Below are positions 30,861 to 40,670 of a stretch of DNA of 64,000 nt, one piece after another. Below the pieces are notes generated by a model. The model made no database searches, had not been told where the DNA came from, and worked only from the letters and a program-made list of their open reading frames with translations. The stretch spans positions 1,257,697 to 1,321,696 of the forward strand of contig NC_049982.1 in NCBI RefSeq assembly GCF_000003815.2, in the 5' to 3' direction. The first letter of the stretch is position 1. Every line of letters starts with the position of its first letter. Source of the DNA: Branchiostoma floridae (Eukaryota; Chordata; Leptocardii; Amphioxiformes; Branchiostomatidae). Made by a program: the position numbers and the translations under genes.

Positions 30861-33046
30861 GTACACACACACAAACACAGACACACACTCACACACACAC
30901 ACACACACACATACACAAACACACACACAAACATACACACACACACACACACACACATTCACACACACATACATACACACACACACACTCACACACAGAC
31001 ACACACACACACACATTCACCGACACACACACATACATACACACACACACACACAGAAACACAGAGACACACACACACACATACACTCACAAACACACAC
31101 ACGCACACATACACACTCACACAAACAAACTCACACACACACACACACACACAGACACACACAGACACACACACACACACACAGAAACACAGACACACAC
31201 GCACTCATACACTCACATACACACTCACACACACAAACTCACACACACACACACACACACAGACACACACACACACACACACATTGGTGTTATTCAGACG
31301 TACAGAATGTACAGTGTGACCTCACCACATCCGGGCACGTTGCAGATCTCCCATGGCTTGCCCAGGTCCATGGTGTAGCACCAGGGGGCGGAGTGGCCGG
31401 TGGGGTTGCGGCAGTAGTTCTCGTTCAGCCCGTACGACTCGTACTTGTCCGGCCGGTATTTGTGGGAATGCGGAGTCTGACTGGCCCATCGCTGGCACTT
31501 CTTTCCCGTCACGGTAGTAGCCAGTTTTCCACGGTAGGATTCCCCTTTGTAGACCAGGCAGGCTTCCGCTGCGTTCACCGATAAAATAACGATCATAAAT
31601 AACAATATACAAGCACAACTGTACAACTACAGTTTCTAATGTGGACGCATTTCGGCACATGGATACCAGATGCCTGCTACTGTAGAATCTGTTCGGAGAT
31701 AAGCCTAGGTTGTTAAACTATATAGGACAGAAGGTACGGGTTTATTTCAACCTTGGGCAGTCATATTCAGTCAAACAATGGTACAAAATAGATGTCCTGC
31801 CAATATCATTGTAGACTCTGAACCGTTCGGTTCGAGCCTAGACCGTGCGGTTTGTGCCTGGACCGTGCGGTTCCAGCTTGGACCGTGCCGTTCGAGACTG
31901 GACCGTGCGGTTCGGGCCTGGACCGTGCGGTTTGTGCCTGGACCGTGCGGTTTGTGCCTGGACCGTGCGGTTCGTGCCTGGACCGTGCAGTTCGAGCCTA
32001 TCGTGCAGTTCGAGCCTGGACCGTGCGGTCGACTCTGAACCGTGCGGTCCGACTCTGGACCGTGCGGTTCGACTCTAGACCGTGCGATTCGAGTCTAGAC
32101 CGTGCGGTTCGTGTCTGGACCGTGCGGTTCGAGCCTGGACCGTGCGGTTCGACTCTGGACCGTGCGGTTCGACTCTGGACCGTGCGGTTTCGAGACTTGG
32201 ACCGCGCGGTTCGAGCCTTGACCGTGCGGTTCGAGGCTGGACCGTGCGGTTNNNNNNNNNNNNNNNNNNNNNNNNNNNNNNNNNNNNNNNNNNNNNNNNN
32301 NNNNNNNNNNNNNNNNNNNNNNNNNNNNNNNNNNNNNNNNNNNNNNNNNNNNNNNNNNNNNNNNNNNNNNNNNNNNNNNNNNNNNNNNNNNNNNNNNNNN
32401 NNNNNNNNNNNNNNNNNNNNNNNNNGCGGTTCGAGCCTTGACCGTGCGGTTCGAGCCTGGACCGTACGGTTCGGAACTGGACCGGGCTATTCTGATCTAG
32501 TAACCAGTGTGCCTCATCTTACCTCCTTGAGCCATTGGGGTCGAGGCCACGTCGGAAGTAGTCATTATTTTGGCCAGGATCCTCTGACTGCAAATGAAAT
32601 AGGAAGAACGGTTTTTAGGGGAGGTTCGTACCTTTTTTATGTATTTCATCTCAAAGTTCCGCCACAAGCCTTGTGGATAATGCTTAAACTATAAGCAACT
32701 GTATATAACGCCTTGTAATGTATTGCAAGTGTTGCACTTGTGAAATACGTACCATTTCCGACAATATCTCTTCCAAAGTCTCATCTAAAGCTTCGACCTG
32801 CAAAACATTAAAAATCAAACAAATGTTTCCAATCGGAAGAAATGGTTAAAAATAATTTTAGGAGAGCATGGCAGGATAAGATGAGTTCTCAGATGTATCT
32901 TTCTTGAAAAGAAATAGATAAAACAAAAACAAAAAGCCAACCCTTTCTTCAACGTCACTTATGTCGACACCGGCAGGCATGTCTGCAGCTGCAGTGCAGG
33001 TGGCAGCCGCCAGGAGGAGCAGTAGGACCATCGCCATGTTGGACAT
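23601..33046 (-). CDS. Gene C: secreted four-kringle / C-type lectin protein with acidic repeat tail
   Basis: Eleven exons in coding order: 33046-32942, 32797-32753, 32583-32523, 31568-31326, 30200-29964, 29427-29203, 28163-27939, 26663-26449, 26021-25841, 25027-24992 and 24412-23601. Lengths sum to 2385 nt, exactly 795 codons, and every join keeps phase. The product has a signal peptide, a short acidic helical neck, kringles 1-4, a two-exon C-type lectin domain, a 12-residue linker and a ~270-residue acidic repeat tail. Kringles are disulfide modules for protein binding, as in plasminogen; no protease domain is present. The neck suggests oligomerisation as in collectins (inference). The ligand is unknown. 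A damaged paralogue lies at 42171-50424. Confidence 0.88.
24512..24732. mobile_element. MITE-like element, ends CACTGGGGCGGCGA
   Basis: TTTCACTGGGGCGGCGACGT and the inverted right end (CGGCGATCGAGCTGCGACC..) form terminal inverted repeats. Relatives with CCACTAGGGCGGCG ends occur at 43574-43755, near 25500-25720, and at 51300. Confidence 0.55.
24992..25027 (-). CDS. Gene C mini-exon (12 codons)
   Basis: A 36-nt phase 1-1 exon encodes [12 protein letters not shown] between the lectin domain and the acidic tail. It has consensus CCAG and GTGAGA borders. A nearly identical exon exists at 43167-43202 in gene D, which supports it despite its size. Confidence 0.8.
25721..25819. mobile_element. MITE family M9, copy 3 (99 bp)
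   Basis: The left end is TACTCTCCAAGCAGAGGTTT. The right end, inverted, is TACTCTCTAGAGGTTGAGTC. Flanks GCGGAAAGG and GTGGAAAGG form a 9-bp duplication with one mismatch. The right end lies only 21 bp from a lectin exon. Confidence 0.7.
25841..26021 (-). CDS. Gene C exon: C-terminal half of C-type lectin domain
   Basis: A 181-nt exon, phase 0 to 1, encodes [37 protein letters not shown] and KKYFICQT. It shows the CTLD order W-W-A-D-G, QPx, WDN, C, FICQ. QPG stands where EPN or QPD is usual, so classical sugar binding is uncertain. Confidence 0.9.
26189..26382. mobile_element. MITE family M9, copy 2 (194 bp, long stem)
   Basis: Two ~90-bp arms (CCAAGCAGAGGTTAGGCTCC and, inverted, CCAAGCAGAGATTAGGCTCC) flank a short loop. 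Perfect 9-bp duplications CACCACTAG lie at 26180-26188 and 26383-26391. It is inserted in a unit of the 34-bp splice-donor repeat. Confidence 0.85.
26449..26663 (-). CDS. Gene C exon: N-terminal half of C-type lectin domain
   Basis: A 215-nt exon, phase 1 to 0, encodes [36 protein letters not shown] and [10 protein letters not shown]. These are CTLD landmarks (AxAYCxxxGHLA, YWVGLRD). The donor CTACG-GTAAGC and the acceptor CATGTAG-GGGAC are both embedded in repeated sequence (see the 34-bp and 47-bp minisatellites). Confidence 0.87.
26648..27210. repeat. 47-bp minisatellite, ~12 copies, carrying a 3' splice site
   Basis: The unit is CCCCTACATG(A/G)AACATCAC plus AACTTCGGAATCACATCTCC plus CATTGAGT. 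It starts inside the first codons of the lectin N-half exon, and every unit contains the acceptor CATGTAG-GGGAC on the coding strand. Confidence 0.93.
27390..27517 (-). mobile_element. tRNA-derived SINE
   Basis: The minus strand has an A-box-like TGGTAATTAGCGGCC and a B-box GAGTTCGATTCC at tRNA spacing. It is followed by a body (CGGCTTAACG..AAGGACTG complement) shared with 28975-29085. Confidence 0.6.
27939..28163 (-). CDS. Gene C exon: kringle 4
   Basis: A 225-nt phase 1-1 exon encodes [49 protein letters not shown] and CDIPGCG. All six kringle Cys are present. The NPD Asp of the lysine-binding site is present, but its partner two residues on is Gln. Confidence 0.93.
28350..28560. repeat. 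GTTT microsatellite plus interspersed repeat
   Basis: GTTTGTTTGTTT leads into TTTATTTAACCAGGGTAAAG and AAAGCCCCCTGGGG. This resembles the A-tailed 3' end of a retroposon inserted in minus orientation. It lies in the intron between kringles 3 and 4. Confidence 0.45.
28975..29085 (-). mobile_element. SINE fragment, same family as 27390
   Basis: CGGCTTAACGTCCCGTTCTA-AGGACTG and GGCAGGGCCGCTAACCATTA parallel the copy at 27390-27517. The B-box region has diverged. Confidence 0.5.
29203..29427 (-). CDS. Gene C exon: kringle 3
   Basis: A 225-nt phase 1-1 exon encodes [51 protein letters not shown] and CDIQPCG. The Asp pair of the lysine-binding site is missing (NPSRQ). Confidence 0.93.
29964..30200 (-). 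CDS. Gene C exon: kringle 2
   Basis: A 237-nt phase 1-1 exon encodes [56 protein letters not shown] and CDIPGCG. It belongs with kringle 1 to a longer-loop subtype (SHKYxPxxYxxYGL). Confidence 0.93.
30387..31283. repeat. Imperfect (CA)n microsatellite, ~900 bp
   Basis: CA-rich with AAAC, TCAC and ATAC interruptions, in the intron between kringles 1 and 2. Long His-Thr or Cys-Val frames here are repeat artefacts. Confidence 0.97.
31326..31568 (-). CDS. Gene C exon: kringle 1
   Basis: A 243-nt phase 1-1 exon encodes [56 protein letters not shown] and CNVPGCG. The Ala codon is completed by the G left by exon 3, which fixes the splice choice there. Confidence 0.93.
31814..32486. repeat. 20-bp minisatellite GACCGTGCGGTTCGAGCCTG with assembly gap
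   Basis: More than 20 visible copies of the 20-bp unit are interrupted by Ns at 32252-32425. It lies in the intron between gene C exon 3 and kringle 1. The frames through it are repeat artefacts. Confidence 0.93.
32252..32425. other. Assembly gap (174 N)
   Basis: A run of N inside the 20-bp minisatellite. The gene C exons on either side join in phase, so no missing exon is required. Confidence 1.
32523..32583 (-). CDS. Gene C exon 3: end of helical neck
   Basis: Two adjacent acceptors exist (TTGCAG and, four bases on, TCAG). Only the second gives exit phase 1, which kringle 1 needs. It encodes [20 protein letters not shown]. Use of the first acceptor would read [11 protein letters not shown] and break phase. 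Confidence 0.75.
32753..32797 (-). CDS. Gene C exon 2: acidic helical neck
   Basis: A 45-nt phase 0-0 exon encodes [15 protein letters not shown]. With the end of exon 1 (ISDVEER) and exon 3 (RILAKIM) it forms one predicted amphipathic helix of about 28 residues. Confidence 0.78.
32942..33046 (-). CDS. Gene C exon 1: start codon and signal peptide
   Basis: [20 protein letters not shown] is a clear signal peptide, followed by [15 protein letters not shown]. The donor GTTGGC is weak but gives the right phase. The frame is open upstream, but this Met directly precedes the hydrophobic core. Confidence 0.8.
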
Positions 33047-33207
33047 GTCCGGATCGCCCCGAGGTACAGTCAGCCGCGGGAACAAGTCCTGCAGCGGGGA
33101 ATTATGTATTCTTTCGGTGATTTGTATTTTTCTGTATTGCATTTAACTTCCCGTACTTAGCCGTTACCTCGCCGCTGAACCTCTCAACTTTTGAACTGTA
33201 TCAGTCG

Positions 33208-33217
33208 ATATATTTAA
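33208..33217 (-). promoter_or_regulatory. TATA-like element upstream of gene C
   Basis: The coding strand reads TTAAATATAT about 160 nt before the chosen ATG. No other core motif was found, so this is a weak call. Confidence 0.25.
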
Positions 33218-33699
33218 GACTTTTCCGGGATCTTCGAGCGAGAAGAAAAAAAAATCCCAGAAACGTCATGGTCACCTATGCCATAATGCAAAAAGATTTT
33301 TTTTATCCGGTGGCTAAATGCCAGTAACAGAAATAAAGAACAACGCCAAGATAAAATTACCCACTTTTAACTGTCCTTCCATTTTCTTAAGTATTGATTA
33401 TATACGTGACAACGCCCCCTTATCTGTAAACCAGTGTCAGTATTGTGCATTCATGCCCCCTGGCGTAACGCACCAGGTGCTGCATCTGTATTGTACAGCC
33501 GGTATGCGCGCCCACCGGCGTGTCTAGTGGGCTGTCAATCAAACGTGTTTTCTACCGAAGTCATCCCGTCTTCAGGTACTGACTACCGCCAAGTAGAACT
33601 CAACTTTGCGTGTGGGTCTAGAGTCTAGAGTCAGAACGTACCGGTGAAAACTTGAATACTGTTTCTTTGCAATTAACCGACTACCTTAGCTCGTAGAGG

Positions 33700-33941
33700 T
33701 GGTATCTCACTGCACTTGGGGCACCGGGGCGGTACTGCGGAGTTCGAAGGATTACTCAACGAGTTTCAGGGACAGAAAACGAATTTCCTTACGTTTTGTG
33801 CATTTTGTTGTCTTCTAAGTCATTCTTTTACATATTGCGCAATATCTAAATTATTTTACAAATGGCGAAAATAACACAAAGGTACCGCGGTGAACGAACC
33901 CCGCAGTGCCGCACCGGTGCTCCAAGTGCAGTGAGATACCA
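33700..33941. mobile_element. MITE, TIR TGGTATCTCACTGCA (family M8, copy 1)
   Basis: The left end TGGTATCTCACTGCACTTGG and the right end are inverted over about 48 bp, with GTACTGCGGAGTTCG mirrored by CGAACCCCGCAGTGC. The interior (AACGAATTTCCTTACGTTTT) is shared with 46947-47196. Confidence 0.78.
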
Positions 33942-34182
33942 CTGTTAGGACTATGTCAAATTTCCTACCGAAGGCCCTGCCGAAAAGTTTATGCCAATAG
34001 AGATATGCACAAGGCATGTTGGTGAATTATTTTTGGTCAGTTTTGTGTTGTTGTTTTTTTCCGTAATTTCGTTCCCCCAAACCTTCCGGCCGACTGCTTT
34101 TTACAGGATCCTGTACTCACTTCCCTGACTTAACCACGCCCCTTGTACCCTTCCCGACCAGCAAGCTCCCCAGAGTTACCCC

Positions 34183-34232
34183 GGACCTCTCGGGCCTGAG
34201 ACCAACGCGCTCCCGATCGTACCACGCGGTCC
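34183..34232 (-). mobile_element. Fragment of tRNA-type SINE head
   Basis: GGGCCTGAGACCAACGCGCT is nearly identical to the head of the SINE at 48149-48563. Confidence 0.5.
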
Positions 34233-34902
34233 CGCGCGCGCACCATATGATACCCCACTTATCCACGGTCCGTAAAACTGTGCTAATGTGACTTCAGCTG
34301 CGCATTGTCTGCTGAAAACGCCCTCTTTTCTGTCATTCAAGTCGACTTATACTTATGTAAAGTAAAATAAGAAGTAGCAGATACGAATTATACTTCTACA
34401 CCAATTGCAAACGTTCATATATGCAGAGACGAAATTCTACTTATGGAGGGTTTCCGCCAGGCATATCGACATAAGTAGAGGGCGCCTATTGGACAGGGCT
34501 TAATTGTTTTTCAAACACGCTCGCTTCTTGATGATTGACTGACACACAGAAAATTACACCTACCAGAAGGGCACATATAGGAGTGTGTTTTGTAAGCCCC
34601 TCGTGACATGAAATAGACGTGTGAAGCCCTCAATTGTATACTAGGTACATCATACAAATTGTCAAAGTCTGACTGAAAAGTCAGAAAAAGTTGCTTTTCC
34701 ATACACTTCGTTGGTCGATCTGTCAAATTCTCGGTGGGAGAGAGAGCGCTGTGAGAGCGCAGCCCTGGTGGAAATGGGTATGAAAGACGGTCGTATTCCT
34801 AATTCATTATTCCTGATTACGTCACCATAACCTGGGCCACAACGAAAAATCTTGGCCGTACCGGAGAAGTTATCTGGGGTTTGACAGGCTGTGTCCGCAA
34901 TA

Positions 34903-37900
34903 TAGGACGAGTTTTTAGTCACCTGTGACAACGCCCCCTTTTGTAGGCCCGCTGGTGAAAGCGGTGTGAGGCAAGACCCTATGATTAACTGACCACTGTC
35001 GTTCACTTTTTATTCTAACAATTACTATTTCAACTTTCTATTCTGACAATTTATATTTCAGGAGGATGAAAGTTTGTCAGGGAGTCATGACCGGGTTTAC
35101 TAGGGAGTGGAAGGGGGGGGGGGCATCTATCCCGCACATGTACGGAGACGCCATTGTCAGACCCGAGAGCAGATACGCCCCCAAAGTTACCGCGTTTCTG
35201 GATCCAATACTACGAATCCACCAGGGCACTGCTACAGTGTCTCCTAGCAGATCCCAGCAACACACATCCTTACGGCATTAGTTCGTACCGAGCCCCCAAA
35301 CTACCAAGAGTACTTCATTTCGAGTTTTTAGTCACCTGTGACAACGCCCCCTTTTGTACGCCCACTGGTGAAAACGGTGTGAGGCAAGACCTTATGATTA
35401 ACTGACCATCGTAGTTCTATTTTAACAATTACTATTTAGACTTTCTATTCTGACAATTACTATTTCAGGAGGATCCAAGTTCGTCAAGGAATCAGTACAG
35501 GATTAAGTGGGAAGTGGGGGGCATCTATCCCGCACAGCTTCGGACGCGCCAGTATCAGACCCGAGGGCTGATACGCCCGGCCCTCCGTTGCCAAATTTCT
35601 GGATCCGCCACTACGAATCCACATATGCACTGCTACAGCCATCCTTACGGCATTACTTTGTATTGAGCCCCCTACCCACTAACAAATGCCCCAGAGTACT
35701 TTTTTTTTTATTACCTTTTGCTACTGAAAGGATTCTACAAACAAGTCGCGACGACACTGGCACACACAGAGCTCAGTTCGCGCACACAATTATGATATCC
35801 TAAGGTAACCTTACATTTACCAGATCCAACACTCTATAAACATTTAACTACTGCTTTATACAGGATCCTGTACTCCCTTCCCTGACTTAACCACGCCCCT
35901 TGTACCCTTCCCTACCAGCAAGCGAGGCGCGGGCTCGTCTCGTCAAAATGAAACGGTCAATAAATAAATAAATGAATGAAACGGTCGACGCTGACTGACT
36001 GATTACATATCTCAGTATTTCATGCATTTTGTGCTGGCCTAAGACGAGCAAAACGTATACAAAGATTGCAGATGTACAACAGTACCGTGATAAATTCGAA
36101 GCGAAGACAAAATAAAGAAATATCGAAAAAAATTGCCCCCAAAAATGTCAAAGTAAAGAAATTGGCCGCCTCAACCCTAACCCCTGAACAACAATGGCAC
36201 AATACAAATGCCATGGACCACCTCGGTTTGGACAGAGCGTGCTAAGTCACGTCAAAGGGCAACGCGTTAACATCTGTTTCAAAAGTTTACGGCAATTTAG
36301 CGTCAGGGAGAGCTTCGTAATACGTAACGCAGGCGTTGTACGCACCTGTTGGTGGCCGACAACGAGCAAAACGTACGAAATAATCACAGATGCACCACTG
36401 GACCGTGATAACTGATCGAGGTGGCCACTTTCTTAATTTTGAACCCGAGTCAGATATCCTTAAAGCTATGGGCTCAACCCGTCCTTTTGGGGGGGGGGGG
36501 GGGGGGGGCACGTATTTCTAAAAACATTCAGGCGCGTCACCCGTATTGGCACGTACGGGGGGTGAATCCGCATCCCGATGCCCCGTGAGGAGGCGGTGCC
36601 TACCGCTTACTGATCCGAAAAGATCGCCCACATTTGGCACCTATTTGCATGTACGGCGGGTTGTGCCCTTAGCTTAATGCTATTTAAAGACCCGTCAAAG
36701 AGCAACGCGTTAACACATGTTTTAAAAGTAGATAAACGTTTACGGCAAGTAAGGGGCAGCGAGAGCCAGCGTAACGCAAGCTCCGTACTTACCTCTCGAT
36801 GTGCACCCGACGAGAAGTCGCACCAGACTGAGCCGACCAGTTTTCTGCAGTTACTCATAACTGCCAGAAATGGCCTGAAGGCCGAGTAATGTTCATTTGT
36901 CATAATAATGTGGCAAGATGCGGGTTTACATTCAAACAATCCATCATCCGGGCACAGCCGGAAAATTGCGTTAGAGCTGCAGTGGTTTTGACTCTTCCTT
37001 TCTCAATTAAGTTTGAATGAATGAGTGAGTGAATGAATGAATGAATGAATTTTGCATTTACCGTAGGATAAAAACTGTAGTATCATCCTCTACACCTGTT
37101 TGCCCAGATTCGTTCCCGCTCCTTTGTTTCTGGCTACTCTTGTCACGAAGATGGAAGACTGCGATGGGAACGATGGCAGCGTCTTTTATTCCTACTTAAT
37201 TGGCCCCTCAAGATATGATACTTTCGCTATTGTTTAGTTCTTTATGGTATTTGTCCTGAGGCGAAGACTGTAAAACTTTTTTTCTTGACTATCAAAAAAT
37301 GGCAGACTAAAAGACGCTGGTGGCAGTATCTTTTGTTTATGAATAATTATCCCCTGTAGACTCAAGAGTCAAAGGCCATTCGTTTTTTTCTTTCATCTCA
37401 TTTTCCTGAGGCAAAAAAGACAATATTCATGATTAAAGGGTATTATGTTTATCCGTAATTTGCCTTCTGCCCCTTTTGTTTTTGACAGCATTTGATCTTT
37501 AGAAGAAGAACGCTACGCTATAATTCCACCATATCTGTCCCTTCCAGACACGAGGTGTCGGGCTGTCTTAGCCTCCATAACAGGCTCTCTGGGACATTTT
37601 TCGTCTTTTTGGGCGTATGATACTCTTTGCTGGCCGTTTCTTTTTGTACTGGGTCGCCTGTGCCGCCGGCCCGTAGACAACTATCTCAGCCCCTAGGTCT
37701 TCAGGGGTAGGTCACAACCTTTCCAGTCAGTGGTCATTTAGGACAGCTTAAAGACATTTGTTTTGGGATGTTTGGTCTCAGTTCTGAATATTCCACCGTT
37801 TTACAACGCCATGTTACTTCTGGTAAAACTGTAACATTCCTTTCCACTTTAAATTTGTCGAATAGTTATAGTGTTTCCCCGTTGCGCTGGACACAAAGTT

Positions 37901-40670
37901 TAGAGCAAGTGAGAACATGTTCGAACCGTCAGCAATAAATAATAAATGACCGCCTAATTCTCTGTGAATATGGTGTCATGAGAATCGTTGAAAACAGCAA
38001 ACTGAATGAACTAGACCAGAAACGACGAGACAGGAAGGAGGAGAGAAGACCCAACCCCAGCACCGCCGTCGTGTGCCCGATGTGCGGACGAACATGAGCC
38101 TCGGGGGGGCATCTATCCCGCACGTCTTCGGCACGCCATTGTCAGACCCGAGAGCAGATACGCCCCCCAAGTTACCGCGTTTCTGGATCCGCTACTACGA
38201 ATCCACCAGGGCACTACTACAGTGTCTCCTAGCAGATCCCAGCAACACACATCCTTACGGCATTAGTTCGTACCGAGCCCCCTAACTACCAAGATTACTT
38301 CATTTCACATGATGTGAACTGAAAGGATCCGACAAAATTTGCTAGGACACCAGCACACATAGAGCTCTGTTCTCGCCCTCGATTATCCCAGGGTAACCTT
38401 GAATTTTCCGAATCCAAAGCTCCATACAAATATCACTACTAGTTTATGTTGAATCATGTACTGACTACTCTGGCTTAATTAATCGCGCCTCTTGCACCTT
38501 TCCCGACTGGCGAGCTCCCCAGAGTTACCCCAGGCTGCGAGGCGTGCGCTCGTCTCGTCAAAATGAAACGGTCGACGCCCCTTCGCTGACTGGCTGATTA
38601 CATATCTCAGTAATTCATGCATTCTTTGCCGGCCGAAGACGAGCAAAACGTATACAAAGATTGAAGATGTACAACAGTACCCTGATTAATGATCGAAGTA
38701 GACGAAATAAAGAAATATGAAAAAAAAAATGTCCCACAACAATGTCGAAGTAAAGAAATTGGCCGCCTCAGGTATGAACCCGAGTCAGGGAGAGCTAAGT
38801 AATATGTAACGTAGGCGTTGTACTCACCTGTTGGTGGCCGACAACGAGCAAAACGTACGAAGTAATCACAGATGCACCACTGGACCGTGATAACTGATCG
38901 AGGTGGCCACTTTCTAAATTTTGAGCCCAAGTTTGAACCCGAGTCAGATATCCTTAAAGCTTTTTGGGGGGGGGGGGCACGTATTTCTAAAAACATTCAG
39001 GCGAGTCACCCGTATTGGCACGAACGGGGGGTGAATCCGCATCCCGATGCCCCGTGCGGAGGCGGTGCCTACCACTTACAGTTCCAAAAAGATCGCCCAC
39101 ATTTGGCACGCAGACAGCACCTATTTGCATGTACGGCGGGTTGTGCCCTTAGCTTAATTAGCCTCCTTCACCGGCGTCTCTGGGAAGCTTGGCAATTTCT
39201 TTTTTTTTGTTTTGTTTTTTTTTTGGGGGGGGGTAGGTCGATTCGCGATTTTTAACCGGGAATATTATGCCGGGAAAGGAATATAAGCCGGGAAAGGAAT
39301 ATACACCGGAAAGCTTGTACGGGCTAGGCGAAATTGGCTTCCCAGTAAACTGAGACCGGCCGAAGACGAGCAAAACGTATACAAAGATTGAAGATGTACA
39401 ACAGTACCCTGATTAATGATCGAAGTAGACGAAATAAAGAAATATGAAAAAAAATGTCCCACAAAAATGTCGAAGTAAAGAAATTGGCCGCCTCAGGTAT
39501 GAAAACCCGAGTCAGCCACCTCAACCCTAACCCCTGATCAACAATGCCACAATACAAATGCCATGGACCACCTCGGTTTGGACAGAGCGTGCTAAGTCAC
39601 GTCAAAGGGCAACGCGTTAACATCTTTAGTATCATCCTCTACACCTGTTTGCCCAGATTCGTTCCCTCTCCTTTGTTTCTGGCTGCGCTTGTCACGAAGA
39701 TGGAAGACTGCGATGGGAACGATGGCAGCGTCTTTTGTTCCTACTTAATTGGCCCCTCAAGATCTGATACTTTCGCTATTTTTTAGTTCTTCATGGTATT
39801 CGTCCTGAGGCTAAGACGGTGAAACTTTTTTTCTTGACTAATGGAGGACTAAAAGACGCTAGTAGCAGTATCTTTTGTTTATGAATAATTATCCCCTGTA
39901 GACTCAAGAGTCAAAGGCCATTCCTTTTTTTCTTTTATCTCATTTTCCTGAGGCAAAAAAAGACAATATTCATGATTAAAGGGTATTATGTCTATCCGTA
40001 ATTTGTCTTTCGAGATTTTCCACCACCCCTTTTGTTTTTGACAGCATTTGATCTTTAGAAGAAGAACGCTACGCTGTAAATTCACCATATCTGTCCCTTT
40101 CAGACACGGAGTTTTGGGCTGTCCTGGCCTCCATAACTGGCTCTCTGGGACTTTCTCCGTCTTCCTGGGCTTATGCTTCACCTTGCTGGCCGTTTCTTGT
40201 TGTACTAAGTAACTTTTGCCACCTGCCTGTAGACAACTATCTCAGCCCCTAGCCCTTCAGCGCTCGGTCACAACCTTTCCAGTCTGTGGTCATTTAGGAC
40301 AGCTTAAAGACATTTGTTTTTCGATGTTTGGTGTCAGGTCTGGATATTGCACTGCCTTTACAACGCCATTTTACTTCTGGTAAAACTGTAACATTCCTTT
40401 CCACTTTAAATTCGTCGAACAGTTATAGTGTTTCCCCGTTGCGCTGGACACAAAGTTTAGAGCAAGTGAGAACATGTCCGAACTGTCAACAATAAATTAT
40501 AAATGACCGCCTAATTCTCGGTGAATATGGGGTCATGAGAAACTTTAAAAACAACAGACTGAATGAACTAGGCCAGAAACGACGAGACAGGTAGGAGAAG
40601 GAGAGAAGACCCAACCCCAGCACCGCCGTCGTGTGCCCGATGTGCGGACGAACATGAGCCTCGGCATTCT
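34903..40670. repeat. Mosaic of duplicated non-coding blocks
   Basis: Direct copies: 34903-35085 with 35322-35490; 35118-35320 with 35520-35660 and 38104-38300; 36010-36245 with 38590-38770 and 39358-39625; 36300-36690 with 38785-39160; 37095-38100 with 39632-40665 (about 1 kb). Inverted relatives of the first two lie at 50600-51000. No exon with domain content is visible in 33047-42170. Confidence 0.7.

Noticed and set aside
30276-31319. A 347-residue His/Thr-rich open frame and Cys/Val-rich frames on the other strand
   Set aside because: They are translations of the CA microsatellite within a gene C intron.
31569-31626. A possible alternative signal peptide directly before kringle 1 ([19 protein letters not shown])
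   Set aside because: It lies in the intron directly before a good CAG acceptor. Exons 1-3 join kringle 1 in exact phase, so an alternative start is not needed.
32584-32587. Upstream acceptor for gene C exon 3, giving [14 protein letters not shown]
   Set aside because: It leaves phase 2, whereas kringle 1 requires phase 1. The acceptor four bases downstream solves this.
31852-32694. A 280-residue plus-strand frame with Leu-Asp-Arg-Ala-Val repeats
   Set aside because: It follows the 20-bp minisatellite and runs through an N gap. The repeat explains it.
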